A stretch of DNA of 64,000 nucleotides from positions 53,692 to 117,691 of the forward strand of contig WRAB01000005.1 of NCBI GenBank assembly GCA_009780435.1, written 5' to 3'. Made by a program: the position numbers and the translations under genes. Origin of the DNA: Oscillospiraceae bacterium. GTDB taxonomy: Bacteria > Bacillota > Clostridia > Oscillospirales > Oscillospiraceae. Numbering within the stretch: position 1 is the first letter of the stretch; every line of letters begins with the position of its first letter. The notes under the pieces are model-generated. The model worked only from the letters and a program-made list of their open reading frames with translations, was not told the origin of the DNA and did not search any database. Shown here one piece after another: positions 16,202 to 25,019 of this stretch.

Positions 16202-17251
16202 ATGGCAATTTCACGAGTAACTAAGGAGCACAACAGCCTTATCCGTGAATTATTTGAAAAGACTACAGGCTCAATCAAAATCGTGTCCCCGTTTATCACC
16301 AGAGCTATGGGAAATATTTTAGTGAATTGCAAAAAGCAAACTCCTGGTTTGAAAGCCGAAATAATTACTCGTTTTTACCGCGAGAACTTTATCCAAGGGG
16401 TAAGTGAGATTGGTGCGCTGAAAAAATTAAATGACTGTGGTGTTAAAATATATGCCTTGCAGGATTTACATGCCAAACTCTATCTCTTTGATGATGATTC
16501 TGCGCTCATAGGGTCAGCGAATTTCACATCAGGCGGATTTAAGTCCAATCACGAACTTTCCTTACATATAACAGATGAACCAGATGCAAATGGTTCTCTT
16601 GTTGATTATTTTGATGAGTTGCTTAAAGCTATCCTCTCACAATCAACAGAATATCTATTGACTTCTGAAAAAATTGCAGACGAACAAGCGGAGGTTGAGC
16701 GGAACATTAAGAAGTGCCGCGCTGACAAAGGAAATACCAACGAGAAAAGATTCGGAGCTAAATTGCCAACATTTGGTAAATTGGGAGAGGGCGATTCTGG
16801 TCTGAGTGGAAGCGATAGTATCCAAACAATTCTTTCAACAGAAAATGAAAGAGAAACTATAAAAACTAGAAATGAACAAACGCAAAGCGGAAAAAATACC
16901 CCTGAAATAATGACAGCGGCTTCTGAAGTTGCAAAAATGGTATATGATGGGACAATTAGCGGTGCTGAAGGCAAAAATATGATTTCGGAACAAACTGGAA
17001 TGAATATAAACTCTGCCGCAGACTCCATCAATACTTACCGCAAAATGCATGAGGGGGAGCGCTATACACGTTGCATGAACTCATGGGGAACAAGGATTTT
17101 CTTTGAGAATATCCACAAGGAATACGGAGATGAAGCTCTGGGAAATGCCCTTAAAGCCGCCCGCGCACACGTAGATTATTATGAAGATGTAAATGGTTAC
17201 AGACAGCGCAAGATTGTCGAACTTATCAATGAATTTGCCATGAAAATATAG
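16202..17251 (+). CDS. Phospholipase-D-fold nuclease-like protein, probably acquired
   Basis: 349 residues. A single HKD motif (H90, K92, D97, then GSANF around N107) marks a PLD-superfamily domain at about residues 15-160. One motif per chain means a dimeric active site, as in Nuc and the BfiI/NgoFVII-type nucleases. A charged linker (about 170-240) leads to a C-terminal domain (245-349) with SAADSINTYRKMHEGERYTR. That domain resembles small helical modules I recall from HNH/Mrr-type restriction proteins (recall, not a search). The gene is clearly AT-richer than its neighbours and sits directly after tRNA genes, which suggests transfer. A DNA-defence role is inferred; no methylase is nearby. 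Confidence 0.7.
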   Translation: MAISRVTKEHNSLIRELFEKTTGSIKIVSPFITRAMGNILVNCKKQTPGLKAEIITRFYRENFIQGVSEIGALKKLNDCGVKIYALQDLHAKLYLFDDDSALIGSANFTSGGFKSNHELSLHITDEPDANGSLVDYFDELLKAILSQSTEYLLTSEKIADEQAEVERNIKKCRADKGNTNEKRFGAKLPTFGKLGEGDSGLSGSDSIQTILSTENERETIKTRNEQTQSGKNTPEIMTAASEVAKMVYDGTISGAEGKNMISEQTGMNINSAADSINTYRKMHEGERYTRCMNSWGTRIFFENIHKEYGDEALGNALKAARAHVDYYEDVNGYRQRKIVELINEFAMKI

Positions 17252-17861
17252 AAGATACTGACATTTGAAGCGACGTCAGGCGCGGGGCAAAGATCAAGAG
17301 CACATGCCCACCCGCCTAATGAAAACAGGCCGAAATTTTCTTGCTATCGCTCGAAAATCCCAGCCTGTTTTCCTGCCACGCAAGGAGCGCACCGCCTAGC
17401 GGCGGCGGTGCGCTCCTTGCCCGTCAGTCGGTGGACAGGCATAACACACTAAACTTTGCTACGCAAAATGAAGCTTCCCCCTTTGGAAATCCCCGTGAAG
17501 AGTTCCTCAGTTCACGCTTAGTTGCGCCTATTTCACCACAATGGAGAAATCCGAACTTAATCCCGATAGGGAGTGGGTTCGGATTTCTTATATATATGTT
17601 GCGGATATTGCCCTTTAACCTCGCTGGCATAGCCGTTGGTGATCAAACGGTTTTTTACGAAGCGGAAGGATATACGAGTTCACGTGATGAGGCCACATAT
17701 CCCTCAAATCACTTGCTTTTTCTCGCTACTTATTGTAAAATACACTTTCATCACCAGGGCTTGGAAGGTTTGGTTACAAAATGGTCATCCTATGGGGAGA
17801 CTTTTCGTATACTGTAACAAAGATACACGCCCGTCTTCTTTTAATCGGAAGGATGTTTTAT
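17252..17861. repeat. 610-base gap with large inverted repeats, no convincing gene
   Basis: Contains a 17-bp-stem palindrome at 17380-17420 (GCAAGGAGCGCACCGCC and its inverse). A second, 12-bp inverted repeat at 17545-17588 has arms AGAAATCCGAAC / GTTCGGATTTCT. The AATCCGAAC/GTTCGGATT core also forms the hairpin at 40920-40960. A frame of 158 codons runs across these repeats but has no ribosome site and looks non-coding. A weak leader for the flippase gene occupies the end. Confidence 0.6.
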
Positions 17862-19517
17862 TTGGCTGAATCAGAACGCAATCAGAGTTATCTCCACGGT
17901 GCGGTGATTTTGGCGACTGCGGTAGCAGTGGTCAGAATTCTCGGGGCCCTGTTTCGGGTTCCCCTCGCCAATATTATCGGAGACGACGGCATGTCCACGT
18001 TCCAAGTGGCCAGTAACATTTATGCCGTCCTGCTCTCCCTGTCCACGGCAGGGTTGCCGGTGGCCCTCTCCAAAATGATTTCCGCCTCCGCCACCTTGGA
18101 GCGGCCCCAGCAGGTGAGGCGGGTCTTTGCCGTGGGGCGCAATGCGTTTCTTTTCCTGGGCGTCATCAGTTTTCTCGTCATGGCGATTTTCTACCAGGAA
18201 CTGGCGAACTTCTTTCGGTCTCCCACGGCGGCCTATGCCATTTTGGCCTTGAGTCCCGCTATGCTCTTTGTATGTCTGCTCTCCGCCTACCGGGGCTACT
18301 GTCAGGGCTTCTCTATTATGATGCCCACCTCTGTCTCACAGGTGATTGAGGCGACGGCTCGGTTTTTGATCGGACTTGGGCTGGCTTGGCTTTTGATGAG
18401 GCATGGCTTCTCAGAAGGGATCACCGTGGCCGGCGCCACTGCTGGTGTCACTGTGGGGGCGGCGCTGGCCTGTATCTACCTGTTTTTCACCCGGCGCAAG
18501 GTGGAGCGGGAAATCACTTGGTCAGGCAGCCTGGACACGCCGGACTCCAATCGGCGGATTGCTCGAAATCTCTTAAATATCGCAGTCCCCCTGACGCTGG
18601 GCGCATCTATTTTCAGTATTATCAACCTGGCGGATACCCGGGTCATTATGGGGCAGCTCCAAACTGCGGGGCAAGCCAGCGGCCTGTCTCCAGAGGCGGC
18701 CTACGACATGGCTAGAAGCCTCAACGGCACCTACGCCTTCACCATGCCCGTTTTCAACCTGCCGTCCTCCTTTGTCATCCCCATTACCGTGGCCCTGATT
18801 CCGGCTATCTCCGCCTTTTTGGCCAAAGGGGACGGAGAGGCCGCCCGGAAGACCGCCACATCGGGCATCCGCGTGACCTGCCTCCTGGCCCTACCAGCGG
18901 CTGTCGGCATCACGGTGCTGGCGGAGCCCATTATGCACGCCCTCTACTACGGTAGATTTGCCGCACAGGGGCCGGGACTCATGGCCTATATGGGCGTCGC
19001 GGCTTTTTTCCTCTGCTTTTTTCAGGCCACCAACTGTGTGCTTCAGGCATATGGGTTCCAGCGGTATACAGTTTACACCTTGACCATTGGGGGCATTATT
19101 AAAGTAGTCATCACCTGGATTCTCCTGGCGGACCCCCGGGTCTCCATCTACGGCGCCGCTATCAGTACCGTGGTATGCTATGTGGTCATCTGTGTGATCA
19201 ATATGGCACTGGTCAAGCGGCGGATTCCCAATTCCCCTAGCTTTCTTCAGATTCTCACAAAGCCGATCCTCTGTGCTGCCGCCATGGGGGCAGCCGCCTG
19301 GGCAAGCTTCGGCATACTGCGCAGTTTGACCCTTGCCCTCTTAGACGGAATCGGGCTGTCGCCCCGGTTTTTATGGGCAATTCCCCTGGCCGGGGCCATC
19401 GGAATTGCCATGGTGGTCTATTTGATTCTCATCATTGCCCTGCGGGCGATCACCCTGGAAGACATGCAAATGCTGCCCAAAGGGGAAAAATTAACGAAAT
19501 TATTAAGAGTTCGATAG
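17862..19517 (+). CDS. SpoVB/MurJ-like MOP-superfamily lipid flippase
   Basis: 551-residue polytopic protein with about 14 helices, a typical length for the polysaccharide-biosynthesis/SpoVB family that flips lipid-linked cell-wall or cortex precursors. The first helix carries the conserved RILGALFRVPLANIIGDDGM block. The start is TTG at 17862: GGAAGGA lies eight bases upstream, while the ATG at 17853 overlaps that site. The order flippase-mazG-hup-rqcP matches the clostridial spoVT/spoVB-mazG-hup-yabO neighbourhood, supporting a sporulation or envelope role. Confidence 0.9.
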   Translation: MAESERNQSYLHGAVILATAVAVVRILGALFRVPLANIIGDDGMSTFQVASNIYAVLLSLSTAGLPVALSKMISASATLERPQQVRRVFAVGRNAFLFLGVISFLVMAIFYQELANFFRSPTAAYAILALSPAMLFVCLLSAYRGYCQGFSIMMPTSVSQVIEATARFLIGLGLAWLLMRHGFSEGITVAGATAGVTVGAALACIYLFFTRRKVEREITWSGSLDTPDSNRRIARNLLNIAVPLTLGASIFSIINLADTRVIMGQLQTAGQASGLSPEAAYDMARSLNGTYAFTMPVFNLPSSFVIPITVALIPAISAFLAKGDGEAARKTATSGIRVTCLLALPAAVGITVLAEPIMHALYYGRFAAQGPGLMAYMGVAAFFLCFFQATNCVLQAYGFQRYTVYTLTIGGIIKVVITWILLADPRVSIYGAAISTVVCYVVICVINMALVKRRIPNSPSFLQILTKPILCAAAMGAAAWASFGILRSLTLALLDGIGLSPRFLWAIPLAGAIGIAMVVYLILIIALRAITLEDMQMLPKGEKLTKLLRVR

Positions 19518-19563
19518 AATTTTTGCAAAATGTAAAGAAATGTCTTGCAGACGAGGGGAAAGT

Positions 19564-20355
19564 ATGGTAAATTTTCAATGTAAAGATGCATACACCGTGG
19601 AAGACCTGCGAAGAATCATCGCACTGCTCCGCTCTGAGGACGGCTGTCCCTGGGATCGAGAACAGACCCACGAGAGCATCCGGCGCAATTTTATTGAGGA
19701 GACTTACGAGGCCTGTGAGGCCATTGACGCGAAAGACTCCGACCTGCTCTGTGAGGAGTTGGGGGACGTGTTGACCCAGGTCATTTTTCACGCTGAGATC
19801 GAAGAGGAAGCGGGGCGATTCGATTTAAACGACGTGGCGGACGTCACCTGTAAGAAACTCATATTCCGCCACCCCCACATCTTCGGCGATGCCCAAGCGT
19901 CCGATGCCGCCCAAGTTCTATTAAACTGGGATGAGCTCAAACGGCGGGAAAAGTGCCACGAGACCACCACCCAAGCAATGGAGGCCGTAGCCCGAAGCCT
20001 ACCCGCCACATGGCGGGCTGAGAAGATCCAGGATAAAGCGAGAAAAGTCGGTTTCGATTGGCCGGATGCGCCCCCCGCCGTGGACAAGCTGGAAGAGGAA
20101 CTCACGGAACTCAAAGCGGCAATAACCGGTGGTACGGGGATCCGGGAAGAGTTGGGAGACTTGCTCTTCTCTGTCATCAATGTGGCACGATTATTGGAGA
20201 TCGACCCGGAGGCGGCCCTCCACGAGGCATCAGACAAGTTTATCCGTCGCTTCGCCTATCTGGAACAGGCGGCGGCGGACCGGGGACAAGTTCTATCCTC
20301 TATGCCCTTAGACGAGATGGAGGCCCTCTATCAAGAGGGGAAAGCGAGACTTTAA
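19564..20355 (+). CDS. mazG: Nucleoside triphosphate pyrophosphohydrolase MazG
   Basis: 263 residues with two MazG domains. The first carries EETYEACEAID plus EELGDVLTQVIFHAEIEEE; the second carries EELTELKAAI plus EELGDLLFSVINVARL. These are the metal-binding EExxE/ExxD motifs. It hydrolyses (d)NTPs, including non-canonical ones, to monophosphates. The ATG at 19564 is chosen because GAGGGGA precedes it; an ATG 24 bases upstream lacks a ribosome site. Confidence 0.95.
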   Translation: MVNFQCKDAYTVEDLRRIIALLRSEDGCPWDREQTHESIRRNFIEETYEACEAIDAKDSDLLCEELGDVLTQVIFHAEIEEEAGRFDLNDVADVTCKKLIFRHPHIFGDAQASDAAQVLLNWDELKRREKCHETTTQAMEAVARSLPATWRAEKIQDKARKVGFDWPDAPPAVDKLEEELTELKAAITGGTGIREELGDLLFSVINVARLLEIDPEAALHEASDKFIRRFAYLEQAAADRGQVLSSMPLDEMEALYQEGKARL

Positions 20356-20437
20356 TGCGTCTATTTGGCGCTTGAAGTAATAATTTTACAAGACAGACGG
20401 CTTATCCGCTGTCAACAATTTAGGAGGAAGTTTTAGT

Positions 20438-20713
20438 ATGAACAAGGCAGAACTGATTGCTGCGGTAGCAGAGAAATCCGGTCTTTCCAAGAAGGATACG
20501 GAAAAGGCGGTCAACGCCACCGTCGATGCTATTATCGAGAATTTGCAAGGCGGAGAGAAAGTACAACTGGTTGGTTTCGGTGTGTTTGAAGTCAAAGAGC
20601 GCGCAGCCCGTACAGGCCGCAACCCCAAAACCAAAGAGCAAATTAATATCCCCGCATCTAGGGTTCCCGTGTTCAAGGCCGGCAAGGCATTCAAAGATGC
20701 CATCGACAAATAA
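20438..20713 (+). CDS. hup: HU family DNA-binding protein
   Basis: 91-residue histone-like protein of standard length. It starts [20 protein letters not shown] and carries the DNA-binding arm signature [20 protein letters not shown]. It bends and compacts DNA as a dimer. A strong TTAGGAGGAAG ribosome site precedes the ATG, and the gene is closed by its own terminator. Confidence 0.97.
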   Translation: MNKAELIAAVAEKSGLSKKDTEKAVNATVDAIIENLQGGEKVQLVGFGVFEVKERAARTGRNPKTKEQINIPASRVPVFKAGKAFKDAIDK

Positions 20714-20736
20714 GAACGTTCTAAGTTTGTGGGATA

Positions 20737-20763
20737 AACCGCCTCGTTTCGAGGCGGTTTTTG
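20737..20763 (+). terminator. Intrinsic terminator after hup
   Basis: Stem AACCGCCTC / GAGGCGGTT around GTTTC with a short T tail. rqcP follows 30 bases later, so some read-through is likely. Confidence 0.85.
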
Positions 20764-20793
20764 CTAAGGCGGGTAAGGCGAGGAGAAAATACG

Positions 20794-21069
20794 ATGCGAT
20801 TGGACAAATATCTCAAAGTCTCCCGGCTCATTAAGCGCCGCACGGTGGCGGCGGAGGCCTGTGATAATCAGCGGGTCATGGTAAATGGAAAAGCCGCCCG
20901 GGCGTCTTATGCGGTGAAAGTGGGAGACGAGATCGAAATCCGCTTCGGCCAACGGGTTACCTGTGTGACCGTGCTCCGTGTGACGGAACATGTGGGTAAG
21001 GACGAGGCGTCGGCCATGTATCGAGAAGTGGTCGTAGAGCCTTTGCCAGAGGATGGGGCCGAAAAGTGA
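20794..21069 (+). CDS. rqcP: S4-domain RNA-binding protein RqcP (YabO)
   Basis: 91 residues consisting of one S4 domain (MRLDKYLKVSRLIKRRTVAAEAC, then VMVNGKAARASYAVKVGDEIEI). In Firmicutes RqcP works with RqcH in C-terminal alanine tailing of stalled nascent chains on 50S ribosomes. The ATG at 20794 follows GAGGAG; an upstream in-frame start lies in the hup terminator and is unlikely. Confidence 0.92.
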   Translation: MRLDKYLKVSRLIKRRTVAAEACDNQRVMVNGKAARASYAVKVGDEIEIRFGQRVTCVTVLRVTEHVGKDEASAMYREVVVEPLPEDGAEK

Positions 21070-21079
21070 AAAAATGCAA

Positions 21080-21107
21080 CGCCCGGCGGGAGCAATCCCG
21101 CCGGGCG
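21080..21107. terminator. Shared terminator between rqcP and ygiQ
   Basis: 12-bp perfect stem CGCCCGGCGGGA / TCCCGCCGGGCG with a GCAA tetraloop, lying between two converging genes. Confidence 0.7.
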
Positions 21108-21138
21108 GTTGGTTTATTCGGTGCATAGGTTCCTTTTT

Positions 21139-22959
21139 CTACCTCCCCCGCCGTATCTGCTTCTCTGGCTTCACCAGACACCACTTGTGAAAGCCGATCA
21201 AATCCGCCCGCCCGGCGGCACGGAGGGCCTGGATCACCAGGTGTTTTTTCTCCGGCCGCTTCCATTGGAGCAGTGCCCGCTGGAGGGACTTTTCTCTGCC
21301 ATCCCGGGGGACATGGATGGGCGCCATGGTCAGGGGGTTGATCCCCGTGTGGTACATACAGGTGGAAATCGTCCCCGGAGTGGGGTAGAAGTCCTGGACT
21401 TGCTCCGGGTGTTTGCCCGTCTTGTGGAGATGTTCCGCCAGGGCCACGGCGTCTTGAAGTGTCGTACCGGGGTGACCACTCATGAGATATGGGACGAGAA
21501 ATTGCTCCTTGCCGTATTTCTGGTTGAGCCTGCGATATTTCTCCGCAAATTTGGCGTAGACGTCATTGCGGGGCTTGCCCATGGCGTCCAACACGTGATC
21601 CACACAGTGCTCCGGGGCGACTTTCAACTGGCCGGAGACGTGATAGTGCACCAGCTCGGCGAAGAACTCGCCGTTTGTGTCCTCCAGCAGATAGTCAAAC
21701 CGGATGCCGGAGCGGATGAAGACTTTCTTCACACCGGGGATGGCCCGGATTTTCCGGAGGAGTTTCAAATAATCCGTGTGGTCGGCGTCCAGACTCTCGC
21801 AGGGCGTGGGCGCCAGGCATTTTTTGCCCTTGCATGATCCATGTTTTTTCTGCCCGGCGCAGGAGGCCCGGCGGAAATTGGCCGTGGGGCCGCCCACGTC
21901 GTGGACGTAGCCCTTAAAATCAGGGTGGTGGGTGAAGGCCTCCACCTCTCTGATCACAGACGCATGGGTGCGGGCGGTGACCATCTTGCCCTGGTGGAAG
22001 CTGAGGGCGCAGAAGTTACAGTCCCCGAAACAGCCCCGGTTATGGATCACGGAGAACCGCACCTCGTCAATGGCGGGGACACCGCCCCGATCCGCATACA
22101 TGGGGTGGACTTCCCGGGTGTAGGGCAGGTCATATACGGCGTCTAACGCCGGGCCGTCCAGAGGGAGTGCCGAGGGATTGACGATGAGGAGCCGATCTCC
22201 CGTGGGTTGGAGCAGGGCGCGGCCCCGGACGGGGTCGTGCTCTTCCGTCTGGAGTTTTGCGGCACGGGCATAGGCGGTTTTATCGGCCCGGACATCCCCA
22301 TAAGCGGGGCATTGAATCTTGGGATAGGGGCAGCCGGACGCATCCCGCGCGGCGTAGGCCGTGCCGCGGATATCGGTCAGCTCATTCACAGGGGTGCCGC
22401 TTTTTAACCGGGCGGCAATCTCCCGGACGGCGGATTCTCCCATGCCGTAGACTAAGAGATCGGCCTTGGCGTCAAAGAGGAGGCTCCGCCGGACTTTGTC
22501 CGACCAGTAGTCGTAGTGGGCGAAGCGCCGGAGGCTGGCCTCCAATCCACCGACGATGATAGGTAGGCCGGGAAAGACCTCTCGTGCTCGATTGGCATAG
22601 ACCACCGCGGCCCGATCCGGGCGCAGGCCCGCCCGTTTGCCGGGGGAGTAGAAATCTTCGCTCCGAGGTTTTTTGGCCGCCGTGTAGTGGGCCACCATGG
22701 AGTCCAGATTCCCCGCCGTCACAAAAATGCCATACTGGGGGCGACCCATGGCGAGAAAGGCGGTGGTATCCTGCCAAGGGGGCTGGGCCAGGATAGCGAC
22801 CCGATGCCCCGCCGCCTCCAACACCCGGCCGATGACGGCGGCGCCGAAGCTGGGGTGGTCCACATAGGCGTCCCCGGTGACCAGCAAAAAGTCATAGGAG
22901 GCCCAGCCCCGGGCCTCCATATCAGATTTGGATACGGGCAGAAATCGTGTGCTTGTCAT
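21139..22959 (-). CDS. ygiQ: YgiQ family radical SAM protein
   Basis: 606-residue radical S-adenosylmethionine enzyme. The N-terminal part (SYDFLLVTGDAYVDHPSFGAA) is cobalamin-domain-like. The radical-SAM 4Fe-4S motif is CFGDCNFC (Cx3Cx2C) near residue 309. The C-terminal region is the YgiQ-specific domain. The reaction catalysed by the family is unknown. Its ATG overlaps the stop of the upstream phosphatase/GNAT gene by four bases, making it the last gene of the pyrK-pyrD operon. Confidence 0.93.
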   Translation of the reverse strand: MTSTRFLPVSKSDMEARGWASYDFLLVTGDAYVDHPSFGAAVIGRVLEAAGHRVAILAQPPWQDTTAFLAMGRPQYGIFVTAGNLDSMVAHYTAAKKPRSEDFYSPGKRAGLRPDRAAVVYANRAREVFPGLPIIVGGLEASLRRFAHYDYWSDKVRRSLLFDAKADLLVYGMGESAVREIAARLKSGTPVNELTDIRGTAYAARDASGCPYPKIQCPAYGDVRADKTAYARAAKLQTEEHDPVRGRALLQPTGDRLLIVNPSALPLDGPALDAVYDLPYTREVHPMYADRGGVPAIDEVRFSVIHNRGCFGDCNFCALSFHQGKMVTARTHASVIREVEAFTHHPDFKGYVHDVGGPTANFRRASCAGQKKHGSCKGKKCLAPTPCESLDADHTDYLKLLRKIRAIPGVKKVFIRSGIRFDYLLEDTNGEFFAELVHYHVSGQLKVAPEHCVDHVLDAMGKPRNDVYAKFAEKYRRLNQKYGKEQFLVPYLMSGHPGTTLQDAVALAEHLHKTGKHPEQVQDFYPTPGTISTCMYHTGINPLTMAPIHVPRDGREKSLQRALLQWKRPEKKHLVIQALRAAGRADLIGFHKWCLVKPEKQIRRGR

Positions 22960-24107
22960 AGGATTTTGACCTCAATATCTTTTTCCATCACTCGGAGCGG
23001 CCCTAAAGCGCCCTCCGCCGTGCCGGAGCGGGCGAAGCCGAACCGCTCATAGAAGCCGATGGCCTCTTGATGGTGGGGCGCCACTTTTAAGGTCAGCCGC
23101 CGCCGGCCCAGGGGCCGGTAGACGCTGACGGCGTGGCCGATCATCTGTATGCCCAGATTTTTCCCACGAAAAGCGGGGGACAGATAAAATGCGGCAATAG
23201 ACCCCAGGCCCTGCTCGTGGCCGCAGGTGATATCCAGCTCCAAAAATCCGGCTGGCGATCCGCCCAGATAGGCCTCTGCGACGGCCTGGGGATGGAGTTT
23301 GACCCGTTCTCTGGCCTGGTGCAAAAAGTCGTCTGTATACCCCGTTAGATCCCCGTGGACGTGGGTCCAGAGATCCCGTCGATAGGTGAGATAACGCTCT
23401 CCCTCCCGGTCTAAATCCAGGGGGGAAAACTCCAGATTCCCCGGATCCAGGCTGTGGGAATTGCGCCACCAGGCCTGGCGGGCAAAGGTGCTGATCTCCG
23501 GGGTCAGATGGGCGGCGTCATTCATAAAGCGGACGTGAAATGCGTCCCCGTCAAATTCCAGCAGAGAAACCCCTGTGTTCTCACAGTGGCCCACCTCAGA
23601 GAGCCGATCCGAGGAGATGTCCAGAATATGGGCCAACAGGGTGCGGATCGTATTGCCATGGGTGAAGATGGCCACAGCCTGGCCGAGGTGCCGGGCGGTG
23701 ATATCCTGTATAACAGTGGTGATCCGCTCTGTCAGAGCGGAAAAAGACTCGTTAGAGCCGATATCCCACAGAGCCGGATCTTGGGCAAAATAGCGAAACT
23801 GCTCCGGCTCCTCCCGCTGGATTTGACCAAAGGGGATATCCTCCCACCGGCCCACGTCCACCTCCCGCAGAGCGGGTGTGATGCGGATGGGGAGATTCTG
23901 GGGGATGCTGACTGCTCTGGCGGTAGACTGAGTGCGGGCCATGTCACTGGAATAGACCGCATCCACGGGGATATCCGCAAACCGTACCCCCAGGGCGTCG
24001 ATCTGTTTGAGCCCCATGTCTGTGACCAGACTGTCATATTGGCCGTGGATTCGCCGGTAGAGGTTTCCCTCTGCCTCGGCGTGGCGGATGATATATAATT
24101 TCGTCAT
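22956..24107 (-). CDS. Histidine phosphatase - GNAT acetyltransferase fusion
   Basis: 383 residues with two enzyme domains. Residues 1 to about 200 are a histidine-phosphatase (phosphoglycerate-mutase-like) domain with the catalytic RHAE motif (residues 8-11) and a second His in FTHGNT. Residues about 225-383 are a GNAT N-acetyltransferase with an acetyl-CoA loop like FRGKNLGIQMIG and IGFYERFGFAR. The ATG at 24107 has GGAG eight bases upstream and overlaps the pyrD stop by four bases. Substrates are unknown. The fixed overlaps on both sides show that it belongs to the pyr operon. Confidence 0.87.
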   Translation of the reverse strand: MTKLYIIRHAEAEGNLYRRIHGQYDSLVTDMGLKQIDALGVRFADIPVDAVYSSDMARTQSTARAVSIPQNLPIRITPALREVDVGRWEDIPFGQIQREEPEQFRYFAQDPALWDIGSNESFSALTERITTVIQDITARHLGQAVAIFTHGNTIRTLLAHILDISSDRLSEVGHCENTGVSLLEFDGDAFHVRFMNDAAHLTPEISTFARQAWWRNSHSLDPGNLEFSPLDLDREGERYLTYRRDLWTHVHGDLTGYTDDFLHQARERVKLHPQAVAEAYLGGSPAGFLELDITCGHEQGLGSIAAFYLSPAFRGKNLGIQMIGHAVSVYRPLGRRRLTLKVAPHHQEAIGFYERFGFARSGTAEGALGPLRVMEKDIEVKIL

Positions 24108-25018
24108 GCGTGTAACTCCACTCGGCCCGTCAAGTCCGACACGGCAGCGATCCCGTGCCGGGCCAGATAGGCCCACAATTGATTTTTAATATGTAACGGG
24201 GCCAGTGGATCTACAAAACAGGCCGTCCCCACTCCGATCAGATCGGCCCCGGCTAAGAGCATCTCTACGGCATCGTCCCCCGTGGAGATGCCGCCCATAC
24301 CTAGGATGGGAATATCTACGGCGCGGGCCACCTGGCAGACCATCCGCAGGGCCACAGGGAGTACGGCAGGGCCGGACAGGCCACCGAAGTTGTTCGCCAA
24401 AATGGGACGTCGGGTGCGGGTATCGATTCGCATACCGAGGAGCGTGTTAATGAGGCTCAGGGCCTCGGCCCCGGCGTCTTGGGCAGCTTTTGCGATAGTC
24501 ACGATATCCGTCACGTTGGGGGAGAGTTTGACCATCACCGGGACACGGCTGACGGTCTTTACCGCTGCAGTTACGTCACGGGCGCCCTCGGTTGTCGTGC
24601 CGAAGGCGAGTCCGCCCGCTTTGACGTTGGGGCAGGAGATGTTGACCTCCAGAATGTCCACGCCCGCATCCGACAACTTCTCCGCCATGGCCACGTATTC
24701 CTCCACGGTGTTGCCGGAAAGATTGGCGATGACTTTCATGCGATATTGGCGCAGGAAGGGGAGTTCGTCCCGGATAAAGGCGTCCACACCGGGATTTTGT
24801 AGGCCGACGCTGTTGAGCATCCCCATGGGGGTCTCGGCGATTCGGGGCGGGGGATTGCCCGCCCTGGGGCGGAGGGTTAAGCCCTTGACGCAGATGCCGC
24901 CCAACTCGTTTAAGTCCAGATACTCGCTATATTCCCGGCCAAATCCGAAGGTGCCGGAGGCCATGACCACGGGAGTTTCAAATGCCACCCCGGCAAAGTT
25001 GACACGTAGATTTGCCAT
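24104..25018 (-). CDS. pyrD: Dihydroorotate dehydrogenase B, catalytic subunit
   Basis: 304-residue FMN enzyme oxidising dihydroorotate to orotate in pyrimidine synthesis. The class 1B active-site Cys is in the conserved NISCPNVKAGG, and FMN-binding motifs are VMASGTFGFGRE and LGMGGISTGDD. The ATG at 25018 begins MANLRVNF, one base after the pyrK stop. PyrD 1B passes electrons to NAD+ through PyrK, which is encoded directly upstream. Confidence 0.96.
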   Translation of the reverse strand: MANLRVNFAGVAFETPVVMASGTFGFGREYSEYLDLNELGGICVKGLTLRPRAGNPPPRIAETPMGMLNSVGLQNPGVDAFIRDELPFLRQYRMKVIANLSGNTVEEYVAMAEKLSDAGVDILEVNISCPNVKAGGLAFGTTTEGARDVTAAVKTVSRVPVMVKLSPNVTDIVTIAKAAQDAGAEALSLINTLLGMRIDTRTRRPILANNFGGLSGPAVLPVALRMVCQVARAVDIPILGMGGISTGDDAVEMLLAGADLIGVGTACFVDPLAPLHIKNQLWAYLARHGIAAVSDLTGRVELHA

Positions 25019-25019
25019 A

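Noticed and set aside
15877..16332. 151-codon minus-strand frame across tRNA-Val(CAC) and the start of the PLD gene
   Set aside because: Its end is the antisense of the tRNA (RLMDLNHRPLACEASALTS), a well-known spurious product. A similar artefact lies at 40784-41011, antisense to the other valine tRNA's flank.
17341..17817. 158-codon plus-strand frame between the PLD gene and the flippase gene
   Set aside because: It runs through two large inverted repeats, has no ribosome site, and its last third overlaps the leader of the flippase gene. The translated sequence looks like non-coding repeat DNA.
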